Shown: positions 1 through 6,181 of the stretch, piece after piece
Layout: each line of letters opens with the position of its first letter
Numbering within the stretch: position 1 is the first letter of the stretch
DNA from: Pseudomonadota bacterium
GTDB taxonomy: Bacteria; Pseudomonadota; Alphaproteobacteria; Caulobacterales; Aquidulcibacteraceae
DNA: 12,141 bases
NCBI GenBank assembly: GCA_023410295.1
Contig: JAEYPY010000169.1
Location: 1-12,141 of the forward strand
Direction of reading: 5' to 3'
The notes under the pieces: generated by a model
Database searches by the model: none
What the model saw: only the letters and a program-made list of their open reading frames with translations
Told to the model about the DNA's origin: nothing
Made by a program: the position numbers and the translations under genes

Positions 1-544
1 CACCCGTCACCGCCGCGCAATAAGCGCGCAAGCGCAGCAGGAATGGCGGCGTGTTTTCACCGGCGTTCGCACCGCGTCCGCGCGCGCATGCTTCCGGCCG
101 GCGCCCGCGCGCCAGTTCGGCTTGCGCGGCGAACATGGCAATGCCGGGGTCGGTTTGCGCTGCGCCCGACCCTGCCGCCATGATCGAGAGCGCATCGGCC
201 GCGCCCATCTTACCGAGCGCTTCATAGCGCTTGCGCGCCGCCAAATTCGCATCGCCGCGCGGCGCGTCGCCGCCGGAGAAGAGCACACGTTGCGCCAGCG
301 CATGCGCCGCCGGGCTTTCGTATACAGCCGGCAAGCGATCGAACAACGCCGCGAGGAACGCTGGATCGCTGCGCGACCAAAGGTCAGGCGCGAGCGCCCC
401 ATCCGCACGGGACATGGCGCTGACGCTCCACGCATCGAGCTGGCGCAGTTCTTCTTCCTGCACCGGCGCCGGCAGGCTCTGCGCCGCCGCCATCGGCGTG
501 AGCATCGTGAACGCCGCGGCGATCAACACGAAGCGATTAACCAT
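1..544 (-). CDS. Exported helical protein of unknown function (3' end off the left edge)
   Basis: The frame is open on the minus strand from ATG at 544 to the window edge, giving 181 codons with no stop. The N-terminus has a signal peptide: Arg4, a hydrophobic stretch at residues 5-20, then AAAQS with likely cleavage after Ala21, so the protein should be exported. The mature part is rich in Ala, Leu and Arg and looks like helical hairpin (TPR-like) repeats, with FDRLPAVYESP, a GDAPRG segment and a FLLRLRAYCA segment near the visible end. No catalytic motif is seen. The start is well supported: AAGGA in the last codons of the upstream small gene lies about 9 bases before ATG, and only 5 bases separate the two genes, so they are probably co-transcribed and coupled. 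I place it with uncharacterised alphaproteobacterial exported proteins by overall look only. The opposite-strand frame here is low-complexity Arg-rich and is judged a shadow. Confidence 0.8.
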   Translation of the reverse strand, partial: MVNRFVLIAAAFTMLTPMAAAQSLPAPVQEEELRQLDAWSVSAMSRADGALAPDLWSRSDPAFLAALFDRLPAVYESPAAHALAQRVLFSGGDAPRGDANLAARKRYEALGKMGAADALSIMAAGSGAAQTDPGIAMFAAQAELARGRRPEACARGRGANAGENTPPFLLRLRAYCAAVTG

Positions 545-549
545 GTGCG

Positions 550-738
550 TCATTCCTTGAAGGCGTCCGGCAGCTCGACGCGGATCTCTCGAGGTTCCGG
601 CGCGAGCTCGTCGGCTTGGCGGATGAAGAAGACGAAGAGGACGATGAAGGCCAGGACACCAGCGCCGATCAGCACCAGGCGCTGCTGCGGCGAAGCGCGC
701 CGCGCGAACGAGGATCGGCGTCGTCTACGTCTGAACAT
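550..738 (-). CDS. Small single-pass membrane protein, 62 aa
   Basis: This short protein has a strongly basic N-terminus (a run of Arg at residues 3-8, with more at 13-14 and 20), one hydrophobic segment at about residues 21-39 (LVLIGAGVLAFIVLFVFFI), and an acidic/proline-rich tail ending ELPDAFKE. By the positive-inside rule the N-terminus should be cytoplasmic and the tail periplasmic. It stops 5 bases before the next minus-strand gene, whose ribosome binding site lies inside its last codons, so the pair forms one transcription unit. The start ATG at 738 has no strong Shine-Dalgarno. No family is recognised. The textbook membrane topology and tight coupling to an exported protein make it more likely real than a chance frame. 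A role as an anchor or partner of the downstream exported protein is only a guess. Confidence 0.7.
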   Translation of the reverse strand: MFRRRRRRSSFARRASPQQRLVLIGAGVLAFIVLFVFFIRQADELAPEPREIRVELPDAFKE

Positions 739-845
739 CGGCTGATTTGGCCCCTGCCGTTGCGAGCGGGCGAGATTGCCCCCAAAATGTGGCGAAGTTC
801 TAGTCTTGCCCTGCGTTAACTAGCCGGGGCGTTTTGAGGTGATTC
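739..845. promoter_or_regulatory. Divergent intergenic region between the small membrane gene and aroK
   Basis: This 107-base stretch separates two divergently read genes and must hold promoters in both directions if each is transcribed from here. The aroK ribosome binding site is visible as GAGGTG at 836-841, 4 bases before the GTG start. I see no confident -35/-10 pair on either strand; GTTAAC at 814-819 is a half-site-like palindrome without a partner. Confidence 0.45.
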
Positions 846-1448
846 GTGGCCCGCCCGGAGAGCAGCGATAGCGGCGAGCGCAATGACGCCGCCGAGCTGC
901 GGCGGCTGGCGGCCGGGCTTGCGCCGGACCGCACGGTGGCGCTGGTCGGCCTTATGGGCGCGGGCAAGACCACGGTCGGCCGGCGTCTAGCGCAGGCGCT
1001 GCAGCTGCCGTTCGCCGACGCCGACGACGAGATCGTCCACGCCGCCGGCCGTTCGATCCAGGATATCTTCGCCGAACGTGGCGAGTGCGAGTTCCGCCGC
1101 GGCGAGCGCCAGGTGATTTCCCGCCTGCTCGCCGGGCCGGTCCATGTGCTCGCCACCGGCGGCGGCGCCTTCATCGATGCCAAGACGCGCGCGCTGATGA
1201 AGGAGCGCGCCATCTCGATCTGGCTCAAGGCGCCGCTCGAGGTGCTGATGCGCCGCGTCACCAAACGCGATCATCGTCCGCTGCTGAAGGAGGACGATCC
1301 GCAAGCCGTGATGCAGCGCCTCATAGAGGAGCGCTATCCGATCTACGCCGAAGCCGACATCACCATCGAAACCGCCGCCGGCCCGCACAACGCCGCCGTC
1401 GCCGCGATCATCGACGCACTGCGCAAACATCTCACGGTGCAAGCATGA
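846..1448 (+). CDS. aroK: Shikimate kinase
   Basis: Phosphorylates shikimate to shikimate 3-phosphate with ATP, a cytoplasmic step of aromatic amino acid biosynthesis. The 200-residue protein has an extra N-terminal arm of about 28 residues before the core. The core shows the Walker A loop GLMGAGKT (35-42), the shikimate-binding FADADDEI (56-63; Asp58 and Asp60), EFRRGE (82-87, with the substrate-binding Arg), the GGG loop (105-107), a lid segment RDHRPLL, and the C-terminal RYPIYAEAD segment. All key residues of the family are present. The start is GTG, chosen because GAGGTG lies just upstream and the frame is otherwise short of alternatives before the Walker A region. aroB follows 67 bases downstream on the same strand, the usual alphaproteobacterial order, so the two enzymes are probably one operon. 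Confidence 0.96.
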   Translation: MARPESSDSGERNDAAELRRLAAGLAPDRTVALVGLMGAGKTTVGRRLAQALQLPFADADDEIVHAAGRSIQDIFAERGECEFRRGERQVISRLLAGPVHVLATGGGAFIDAKTRALMKERAISIWLKAPLEVLMRRVTKRDHRPLLKEDDPQAVMQRLIEERYPIYAEADITIETAAGPHNAAVAAIIDALRKHLTVQA

Positions 1449-1485
1449 GCGCGCGCGCGCAACGAACCCGTCCCACCCCGAACCC

Positions 1486-1507
1486 CTCCCCACAACGGCG
1501 AGGGGAG
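1486..1507 (+). promoter_or_regulatory. Stem-loop that overlaps the aroB ribosome binding site
   Basis: CTCCCC at 1486-1491 is the exact reverse complement of GGGGAG at 1502-1507, leaving a 10-base loop. The 3' arm is the Shine-Dalgarno of aroB, 8 bases before ATG 1516. If it forms in the mRNA the stem would hide the ribosome binding site. There is no T tract, so it is not an intrinsic terminator. The pairing is seen in the sequence; any control role is inferred. It could also be a fragment of a dispersed palindromic repeat. Confidence 0.4.
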
Positions 1508-1515
1508 TGAGCTCC

Positions 1516-2622
1516 ATGACCACCATCCCCATCTCCCTCGGCGCGCGCTCTTACGAAGCGCATGTCGGCGCCGGTATTCTCGCTGAGGCCGGCGCGCGCA
1601 TCGCGCCGGTCGCGCGCAGCAAGCGCGTCTTCGTCGTCACCGACAAGAACGTCGCGCGCCATCACCTCGTGACGCTGGCGACCAGCCTCGAAACCGCGGG
1701 CTTCAAGCACGAGGCCATCACGCTGCCGCCCGGCGAAAAGAACAAGAGCTTCGCCGGACTGGAAAAAGTGCTGCGGGCGCTGCTGCAGGCGAACATCCAT
1801 CGCAACGATCTCGTTATCGCCTTCGGCGGCGGCGTCATCGGCGATCTCGGCGGCCTTGCCGCCGGCCTGGTCAAACGCGGCGTCGATTTCGTGCAAATCC
1901 CGACGACGCTGCTGGCGCAGGTGGATTCCTCTGTCGGCGGCAAAACTGCGATCGATACGCCCGAAGGCAAGAACCTCGTCGGCCTCATCAATCAGCCGCG
2001 CCTCGTCATCGCCGACACCGCGCTCTTAAAAACCCTGCCACCGCGCGAGCTGCGCGCCGGCTACGCCGAGATCGTCAAGGCCGGGCTCATCTCCGATGCG
2101 CCCTTCTTCCAATGGTGCGAACAAAACGTCGCCGCCATCATCGCCTGCGAACCGGCCGCCATCGATCACGCCGTCGCCCACGCCATCGCTTATAAGGCGG
2201 CCGTGGTCGAAGCCGACGAGACCGAGCAGGGCGAGCGCGCGCTCCTCAATCTCGGCCACACCTTCGCGCACGCGCTCGAAGCGCACGGCGGCTACTCCTC
2301 CAAGCTTCTGCACGGCGAGGCCGTCGCCGCCGGCTGCGTGCTCGCTTTCAAGCTCTCCGCCGCGCTTGGGCTTTGCAGCGAAGCCGACTGCCAGCGCGTG
2401 GCAAACCACATGCACGCCGCCGGCTTCACCACCGATCTCCGCCGGCTTCCCGGCGCGCCCTACGATGTCGACACGCTCATGTCGCTCATCGCCAGCGACA
2501 AGAAAGCCGAAGCCGGCAAGCTTACCTTCATCCTCGCGCGCGCCCCCGGCCGCGCTTTCATCGAACGCGACGCGCCCGCTGACGTCGTCCGCGAATTGCT
2601 GCAGCTAGAAACGAAACCATGA
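1516..2622 (+). CDS. aroB: 3-dehydroquinate synthase
   Basis: Converts DAHP to 3-dehydroquinate, the second shikimate-pathway step, using NAD+ and a divalent metal (usually zinc) in the cytoplasm. The protein is 368 residues, normal for the family. The NAD-binding FGGGVIGDLGG lies at about 103-113, followed by PTTLLAQVDSSVGGKTAID (129-147, with the active-site Lys143). The metal ligands are Glu185 (YAEIVKAGL), His248 (NLGHTFAHALE) and His266 (LLHGEAVAAG), all intact. I chose ATG 1516 because AGGGGAG ends 8 bases upstream. An in-frame GTG at 1507 would add three residues but starts inside that Shine-Dalgarno. Its stop overlaps the next gene's start as ATGA at 2619-2622, so translation of the transporter is probably coupled to it. 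It follows aroK in the same direction. Confidence 0.97.
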   Translation: MTTIPISLGARSYEAHVGAGILAEAGARIAPVARSKRVFVVTDKNVARHHLVTLATSLETAGFKHEAITLPPGEKNKSFAGLEKVLRALLQANIHRNDLVIAFGGGVIGDLGGLAAGLVKRGVDFVQIPTTLLAQVDSSVGGKTAIDTPEGKNLVGLINQPRLVIADTALLKTLPPRELRAGYAEIVKAGLISDAPFFQWCEQNVAAIIACEPAAIDHAVAHAIAYKAAVVEADETEQGERALLNLGHTFAHALEAHGGYSSKLLHGEAVAAGCVLAFKLSAALGLCSEADCQRVANHMHAAGFTTDLRRLPGAPYDVDTLMSLIASDKKAEAGKLTFILARAPGRAFIERDAPADVVRELLQLETKP

Positions 2623-3911
2623 CCGCCTCGCTCCTGATCGCCGCGCTTGTCATCGCCGCGCTCATCGCGCTCAACGCCTTCTTCTCCGCCGCCGAGACCG
2701 CGCTCACCGGGGCCAGCCGCGGCCGCATGGCGACGCTGGAGCGCGAGGGCGACAAGCTCGCCGCCAAGGTCAACAAGCTCAACGAAGACCGCGAGCGCAT
2801 GATCGGCGCGGTGCTGCTTGGCGCCAATCTTGTGCAAGTGCTGGCCTCGGCCATCGCCGCGAGCATCTTCGCCAGCGCATTCGGCGATTACGCCCCGCTC
2901 GTCACCGCCATCGTGCTGACGCCGCTTCTGCTCATCTTCGGCGAGGTTGGCCCCAAGACGCTCGCGATTACCGGCGCCGACAAGATCGCCCGCTGGGTCG
3001 CCATTCCGGTGCAATGGATGGTGCGCTTCCTGGCGCCCATCGTCGCCGCGGTGCAGTGGATCGTGAACAACGGCCTGAAGCTCTTCGGCGTGCGCATCGA
3101 TGAGAATGTCGACGTGCTCTCCGCCGCGCGCGCCGAGATCGCCGGCGCCGTCGAGCTGCACGCGGAGGAGGGGGGCGTTGAATCGGAGACGCGTCACCGC
3201 CTCCTGGGCGCGCTCGATCTTTCCGAGCTCACCGTCGCCGACGTGATGATCCATCGCAAAGCCATCAAGTCGCTCGACATCGATCTGCCGCCGCGCGAAC
3301 TCCTGGCGCAGGCGATGAGCAGCCCGCACACGCGCATCCCGCTCTACAAGGACGAGCCCGACAACATCGTCGGCATCCTGCACGCGCGCGATCTCCTGCG
3401 CGCGATCTCAGAGCACGGGCGCGATCACTTCGACATCGAAGCCGTCAAGCGCGCGCCCTGGTTCACGGTGATGACGACGAGCGCGGAAGATCAGCTGGCC
3501 GAATTCCTGCGCCGGCGCGAACACTTCGCGCTGGTGGTCGATGAGTACGGCGCGCTCATGGGCCTCGTCACGCTCGAAGACATTCTGGAAGAAATCGTCG
3601 GCGACATCAAAGACGAGCACGACATCGCCGTGCAAGGCGTGCGCCCGCAGCCCGACGGCTCAGTCAATGTCGACGGCACGGTGCCGATCCGCGATCTCAA
3701 CCGCGCCATGGACTGGGACCTGCCCGACGAAGAAGCCGTCACCATCGCCGGCCTCGTCATCCACGAAGCCCAAGCCATCCCCGAACCCGGCCAACGCTTC
3801 GCCTTCCACGGTTATCGCTTCCAAGTGCTGCGCAGACAGCGCAACCAGCTGACGGCGCTAAGGGTGGAGCGGGAGTTGGAGAGCGAGACGGAGGGGCTGG
3901 AGGGGGGCTAG
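2619..3911 (+). CDS. CNNM/CBS-domain membrane transporter (CorB/HlyC-CorC type)
   Basis: A 430-residue inner-membrane protein of the family linked to Mg2+/Co2+ export or homeostasis. The N-terminal CNNM (DUF21) domain spans about residues 1-190, with hydrophobic segments at about 4-22, 62-86, 92-108 and 128-150. Conserved motifs are SAAETAL (23-29) and FGEVGPKTL (107-115), whose acidic residue and proline belong to the ion site in structurally studied relatives. Two CBS modules follow, at about 205-262 (starting VADVM) and 281-332 (VVDEYGALMGLVTLEDILEE at 306-325); such pairs bind adenine nucleotides. A CorC/HlyC-associated domain closes the protein at about 345-420. It begins in an ATGA overlap with aroB and has no clear Shine-Dalgarno of its own, suggesting coupling. 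The older name hemolysin-related reflects family history, not toxin activity. The substrate cannot be told from sequence. Confidence 0.93.
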   Translation: MTASLLIAALVIAALIALNAFFSAAETALTGASRGRMATLEREGDKLAAKVNKLNEDRERMIGAVLLGANLVQVLASAIAASIFASAFGDYAPLVTAIVLTPLLLIFGEVGPKTLAITGADKIARWVAIPVQWMVRFLAPIVAAVQWIVNNGLKLFGVRIDENVDVLSAARAEIAGAVELHAEEGGVESETRHRLLGALDLSELTVADVMIHRKAIKSLDIDLPPRELLAQAMSSPHTRIPLYKDEPDNIVGILHARDLLRAISEHGRDHFDIEAVKRAPWFTVMTTSAEDQLAEFLRRREHFALVVDEYGALMGLVTLEDILEEIVGDIKDEHDIAVQGVRPQPDGSVNVDGTVPIRDLNRAMDWDLPDEEAVTIAGLVIHEAQAIPEPGQRFAFHGYRFQVLRRQRNQLTALRVERELESETEGLEGG

Positions 3912-3916
3912 GGCCT

Positions 3917-3946
3917 TCTGCGACGGAGATTGCGATCCGTCGCCAG
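3917..3946 (+). terminator. Hairpin after the aro/CNNM cluster, possible terminator
   Basis: GCGACGGA (3920-3927) pairs perfectly with TCCGTCGC (3936-3943) around an 8-base loop. Allowing one bulge, CT at the 5' side extends to AG on the 3' side. It begins 8 bases after the CNNM stop, the expected place for an operon terminator, and precedes the low-GC cassette. No T tract follows, so it is not a canonical intrinsic terminator; it may only protect the 3' end or mark the insert boundary. Confidence 0.45.
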
Positions 3947-3989
3947 TCTGCTTAAGTAGAATGAAATCAGGCTTAGTCATAGTCAGCCA

Positions 3990-4823
3990 ATGGCGAAAAA
4001 TTCTGCCAAATTGCCCTCGTTCGGCGATCCGCCGCTTAACGAAATCGCTATCGCCGTCCAGTTTGCTGAGATTGAGGCGCTTAAGACCGTTCACTACGGA
4101 GCGATATACGACCTATTCAAGGCTGAGCTGCCTGTTGCGGAAGAGTACGGTCAACTTCCTGCCAAATTCGAGACATTTCCGAGTTCGTTCGGTACTCCGC
4201 AATTTAGGTTTGAAACGCAGGATAAGCCCCCGCTTCCCAGGGTGTGGTTTATTAGCGATGATGGCCACGAGGTGGTTCAGTTCCAGCCGGATAGGTTGAT
4301 CAGAAATTGGCGGAAGGTCGAGCACAAGGGCACGTACCCTCGCTTCGAATCCATTCTGCCAAGGTTTGTCGACAGCTATGAACGAGTCGAGCGGCTTCTG
4401 GCTACGCTGTCGTTAAGCGCGCTCGTGCCGAACCAATGCGAGTTGTCTTACTTCAACAATCTTTTCCTCTCGGAGGGGCAGTCGTTCGCCCAAGCTTGTG
4501 AATGGTTTTTCTCTCCAAATGTAAAGCTCGCGCTGCCGGACGCGACCGCGCTGAACCTTGAGCCGGAGAGTTCGAAATTTACGATTGTATCTCGAATGTT
4601 AGATGCCGCTAAGAATCCTATCGGGCGTCTTTATATTGAAGCAACGCCGGCGATCTCGGACGGGCGCGAGCTAATCCGCTTTCAGCTGGTTGCTCGTGGC
4701 CGACCGGTCGGAGAGACGTCGAAAGATGTAATCTCATTCATGCAAGTCGGCCACGAGACGATAGTGCGATCTTTCGATCAACTCGTCTCTGATGACGCTA
4801 AACTCCTTTGGGGTAAGCAATGA
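3990..4823 (+). CDS. TIGR04255-family protein (sporadically distributed, function unknown)
   Basis: The 277-residue protein matches my memory of the TIGR04255 family at full length. Visible motifs are PPLNEIAIAVQF (14-25), RVWFISDDG (84-92), QFQPDRLIRNWRK (97-109), YPRFE (116-120), CELSYFN (150-156) and, at the C-terminus, GHETIVRSFDQL (254-265) followed by LLWGKQ. There is no signal peptide or membrane segment, so it is probably cytoplasmic. No catalytic site is recognisable. The base composition is unlike the flanking genes (lines 4201 and 4561 are 48% and 43% GC), and TTA, ATA and GTA codons occur, which suggests transfer. No clear Shine-Dalgarno precedes ATG 3990. The stop overlaps the start of the next gene as ATGA, so this is the first gene of a coupled three-gene cassette. 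The family has no established function. Confidence 0.85.
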   Translation: MAKNSAKLPSFGDPPLNEIAIAVQFAEIEALKTVHYGAIYDLFKAELPVAEEYGQLPAKFETFPSSFGTPQFRFETQDKPPLPRVWFISDDGHEVVQFQPDRLIRNWRKVEHKGTYPRFESILPRFVDSYERVERLLATLSLSALVPNQCELSYFNNLFLSEGQSFAQACEWFFSPNVKLALPDATALNLEPESSKFTIVSRMLDAAKNPIGRLYIEATPAISDGRELIRFQLVARGRPVGETSKDVISFMQVGHETIVRSFDQLVSDDAKLLWGKQ

Positions 4824-5290
4824 ACACTAAGCGCTCTCTTGGATCGGACGAAAGCGTTGCGTTTCCTCGCTGGCGACCGCGCACTGCGGAGACTGGCGCG
4901 AATCTCAGTGCAGCCAATGCACGCGAGAAGTGGCGCGCGGCTTTGCGTGAACGGTTGGCGCCGCTGACGAGTTTGGAAGAGGGTTGGGATGCATATTCGG
5001 CGGGCGGCGTCAAAACCCAAACCGTGATCTTCGCGGCGCAAGTCCTTGATGATATCTGGGCTACCGGGTTGCCCGTGCCTGATGTGATGCCCACGTCCAC
5101 GGAAAGTGTTTACGTCGAGTGGAGCACCGCGCGCTTCGACTTCTCCATCGAGATCAAGGCTCCATACGTTGGCTCTTTCTACTTCGAGGACGCTGCGACT
5201 GGGAAAATCCACGAAGGCGAATTCAGAGACAATCTCGTAGAACTTGAAAACCTCTCGCGGCAAGCGGTCGCCGCGGGGCTTGCCGGTTGA
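4820..5290 (+). CDS. Cassette protein 2: uncharacterised, GWDAY motif
   Basis: A 156-residue soluble protein with no signal peptide. After a variable N-terminal 35 residues comes a charged helix (AREKWRAALRERLAPLTSLEEGWDAY, residues 34-59 written here only to mark its extent as the L-x-x-L-x-x-GWDAY region), then a hydrophobic helix (66-82), then PDVMPTSTESVYVEW (87-101) and a beta-like run FDFSIEI (106-112) with a second strand pair near GSFYFEDA (118-125). I have seen a similar layout (LxxGWDxY, a Pro-rich turn, then two or three beta strands) in uncharacterised proteins beside TIGR04255 or alone on mobile DNA, but cannot name a family. Its ATG overlaps the upstream stop as ATGA, so expression is coupled. 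The stop is 18 bases before the third gene. Function unknown. Confidence 0.8.
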   Translation: MNTKRSLGSDESVAFPRWRPRTAETGANLSAANAREKWRAALRERLAPLTSLEEGWDAYSAGGVKTQTVIFAAQVLDDIWATGLPVPDVMPTSTESVYVEWSTARFDFSIEIKAPYVGSFYFEDAATGKIHEGEFRDNLVELENLSRQAVAAGLAG

Positions 5291-5308
5291 AACTGACCGG
5301 GCAATGGG

Positions 5309-5761
5309 ATGTTCAAGCGAGATGCCAGCGGTCGAATAGTTCCTTACAACGATACGACCCTCAATGATGAGGACGTGCTCATTCGGCGAGTCACTGACTT
5401 TCACATCAGACCGGGACCGGCCCCGGGCCGGCGGCGCATTTCGAAATCGGCTTTCTCGGCGTCTTCAATGGATGCTGATCCCTATCGGGGCATGTCTGTC
5501 GATTCCTTGGAGCTACTACAAAGATTGGGCAAACAACCCACCGACGCTGACTATCATCTCGCAGTGAGCGTCTTGCTCGGCTTGCGGGTTGGTGATGTAC
5601 GAAGGGATTGCCCAAATTTGATGATTGGTCAGTCTCCCGACGACGGCCCGCCACCAAATCTTGCACATTGCTCGATATGGGGGGTGCAGTCGGATAGAGA
5701 CCGTAAGAAGCTGCTGACGATGGCAACCGTCCTTCGCGCACCTTCCGATGTTGACAAGTAG
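5309..5761 (+). CDS. Cassette protein 3: uncharacterised, RRV / SxSAF / MSVD motifs
   Basis: A 150-residue soluble protein, last of the three-gene cassette. The N-terminal 20 residues look variable. The recognisable part begins DEDVLIRRV (20-28), continues with a basic stretch and ISKSAF (44-49), then RGMSVDSLELL (60-70), a helix with LAVSVLLGLRVGD (84-96), CPNL (101-104) and NLAHCSIWG (117-125). The order RRI, SSxAF, MSVD, HAxIxG is one I associate with a widespread uncharacterised family, without a name. The HC in NLAHCSIWG and Cys101 could be a metal or active-site pair, but this is unsupported. ATG 5309 gives the longest frame; its ribosome binding site is poor, and a downstream GTG at 5374 cannot be excluded. 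The base composition matches the other two cassette genes (line 5581 is 50% GC). Confidence 0.78.
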   Translation: MFKRDASGRIVPYNDTTLNDEDVLIRRVTDFHIRPGPAPGRRRISKSAFSASSMDADPYRGMSVDSLELLQRLGKQPTDADYHLAVSVLLGLRVGDVRRDCPNLMIGQSPDDGPPPNLAHCSIWGVQSDRDRKKLLTMATVLRAPSDVDK

Positions 5762-5811
5762 CTGTCACGAAATTGGGGGCGATAGCCCACTCCCTGGCAG
5801 TTTGTGTTCCC

Positions 5812-6087
5812 CTACCGCCCCTCCATCTTCGCCCGCACCAGCGCTTCCATTTTCGGGTCGGTCCGCGTCTTGATGTAGTCGGGGCGCACGTCGACTTCGC
5901 GCGCGCCGCAGGCGGAGCATTTGAGCGGCAGATCGTCGAGGCGCTTGTCCGGTCCCCAGAGCGCGATCGCGAGCATCATGGTCATGCTCGAGCGATGCCA
6001 GCAGCCGCGGGCGTGGTTCAGGCAATACATCGAAATGCCGGCGCAGCCCGCCTCGCGCGCCTCGCCAATCGTGATCTTGATCCCCAA
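5812..6087 (-). CDS. Small Cys-rich, probably zinc-binding protein
   Basis: A 91-residue protein with five cysteines: Cys15, Cys22, Cys29, and the pair Cys57/Cys60 in KCSACGAREVDVRPDY (56-71). His31 follows CW in GCWHRS. The spacing (YCLNHARGCWHRS, then CxxC about 27 residues on) resembles a split zinc ribbon seen in small uncharacterised alphaproteobacterial proteins that end with a VDxRPDW/Y segment. The start is TTG at 6087: GAAGGA lies 7 bases upstream, no ATG or GTG occurs in frame before an upstream stop, and starting at Met20 would remove Cys15. It lies 94 bases after the cupin gene on the same strand and may share its transcript or have its own promoter. Function is unknown; nucleic-acid binding is a guess. 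Confidence 0.75.
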   Translation of the reverse strand: MGIKITIGEAREAGCAGISMYCLNHARGCWHRSSMTMMLAIALWGPDKRLDDLPLKCSACGAREVDVRPDYIKTRTDPKMEALVRAKMEGR

Positions 6088-6121
6088 GGCCGGCTTCCTT
6101 CTGAAGCGACCCCATGCACGC

Positions 6122-6147
6122 CGTTACATAAGCGCCAGTGCGTAACG
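6122..6147. promoter_or_regulatory. Inverted repeat upstream of the Cys-rich gene
   Basis: CGTTAC (6122-6127) and GTAACG (6142-6147) are reverse complements 14 bases apart, in the 94-base gap between the cupin stop and the Cys-rich start. It could be an operator half-site pair or a weak hairpin. Six-base arms arise by chance often enough that this is a weak call. Confidence 0.25.
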
Positions 6148-6181
6148 CGCCAGAGGACGCATGCGCGAAGCTGGGGGGAGT

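Larger units (their letters stand above)
3990..5761 (+). other. Low-GC accessory cassette (three coupled genes)
   Basis: The three genes here are same-strand and packed (ATGA overlap, then 18 bases). Sampled 60-base lines give 48% (4201), 43% (4561), 58% (5041) and 50% (5581) GC, compared with 78% in line 2701 of the transporter. Codon choice shifts with it. No integrase, transposase, tRNA end or flanking direct repeat was found, so the means of insertion is unknown. The left limit falls near the hairpin at 3917-3946 and the right limit between 5761 and 5812. Confidence 0.75.

Noticed and set aside
122..745. 207-codon plus-strand frame opposite the left-edge genes
   Set aside because: Arg-rich, low-complexity translation with no motif; the minus strand here has a signal-peptide protein and a membrane protein with a matching ribosome binding site.
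1449..1460. Alternating GC run (12 bases) as a Z-DNA or regulatory element
   Set aside because: Short, and expected by chance in this GC-rich genome.
2460..3383. 307-codon minus-strand frame inside the transporter gene
   Set aside because: Antisense shadow of a clear CNNM/CBS gene; the translation has repetitive charged residues and no domain.
5304..5339. Short frame at ATG 5304 before the third cassette gene
   Set aside because: Ends after 11 codons at TAG and is out of frame with the conserved protein.
5762..5811. Possible terminator or attachment site at the right end of the cassette
   Set aside because: Only a 4-bp GGGC/GCCC stem with no T tract, and no direct repeat shared with the left edge.
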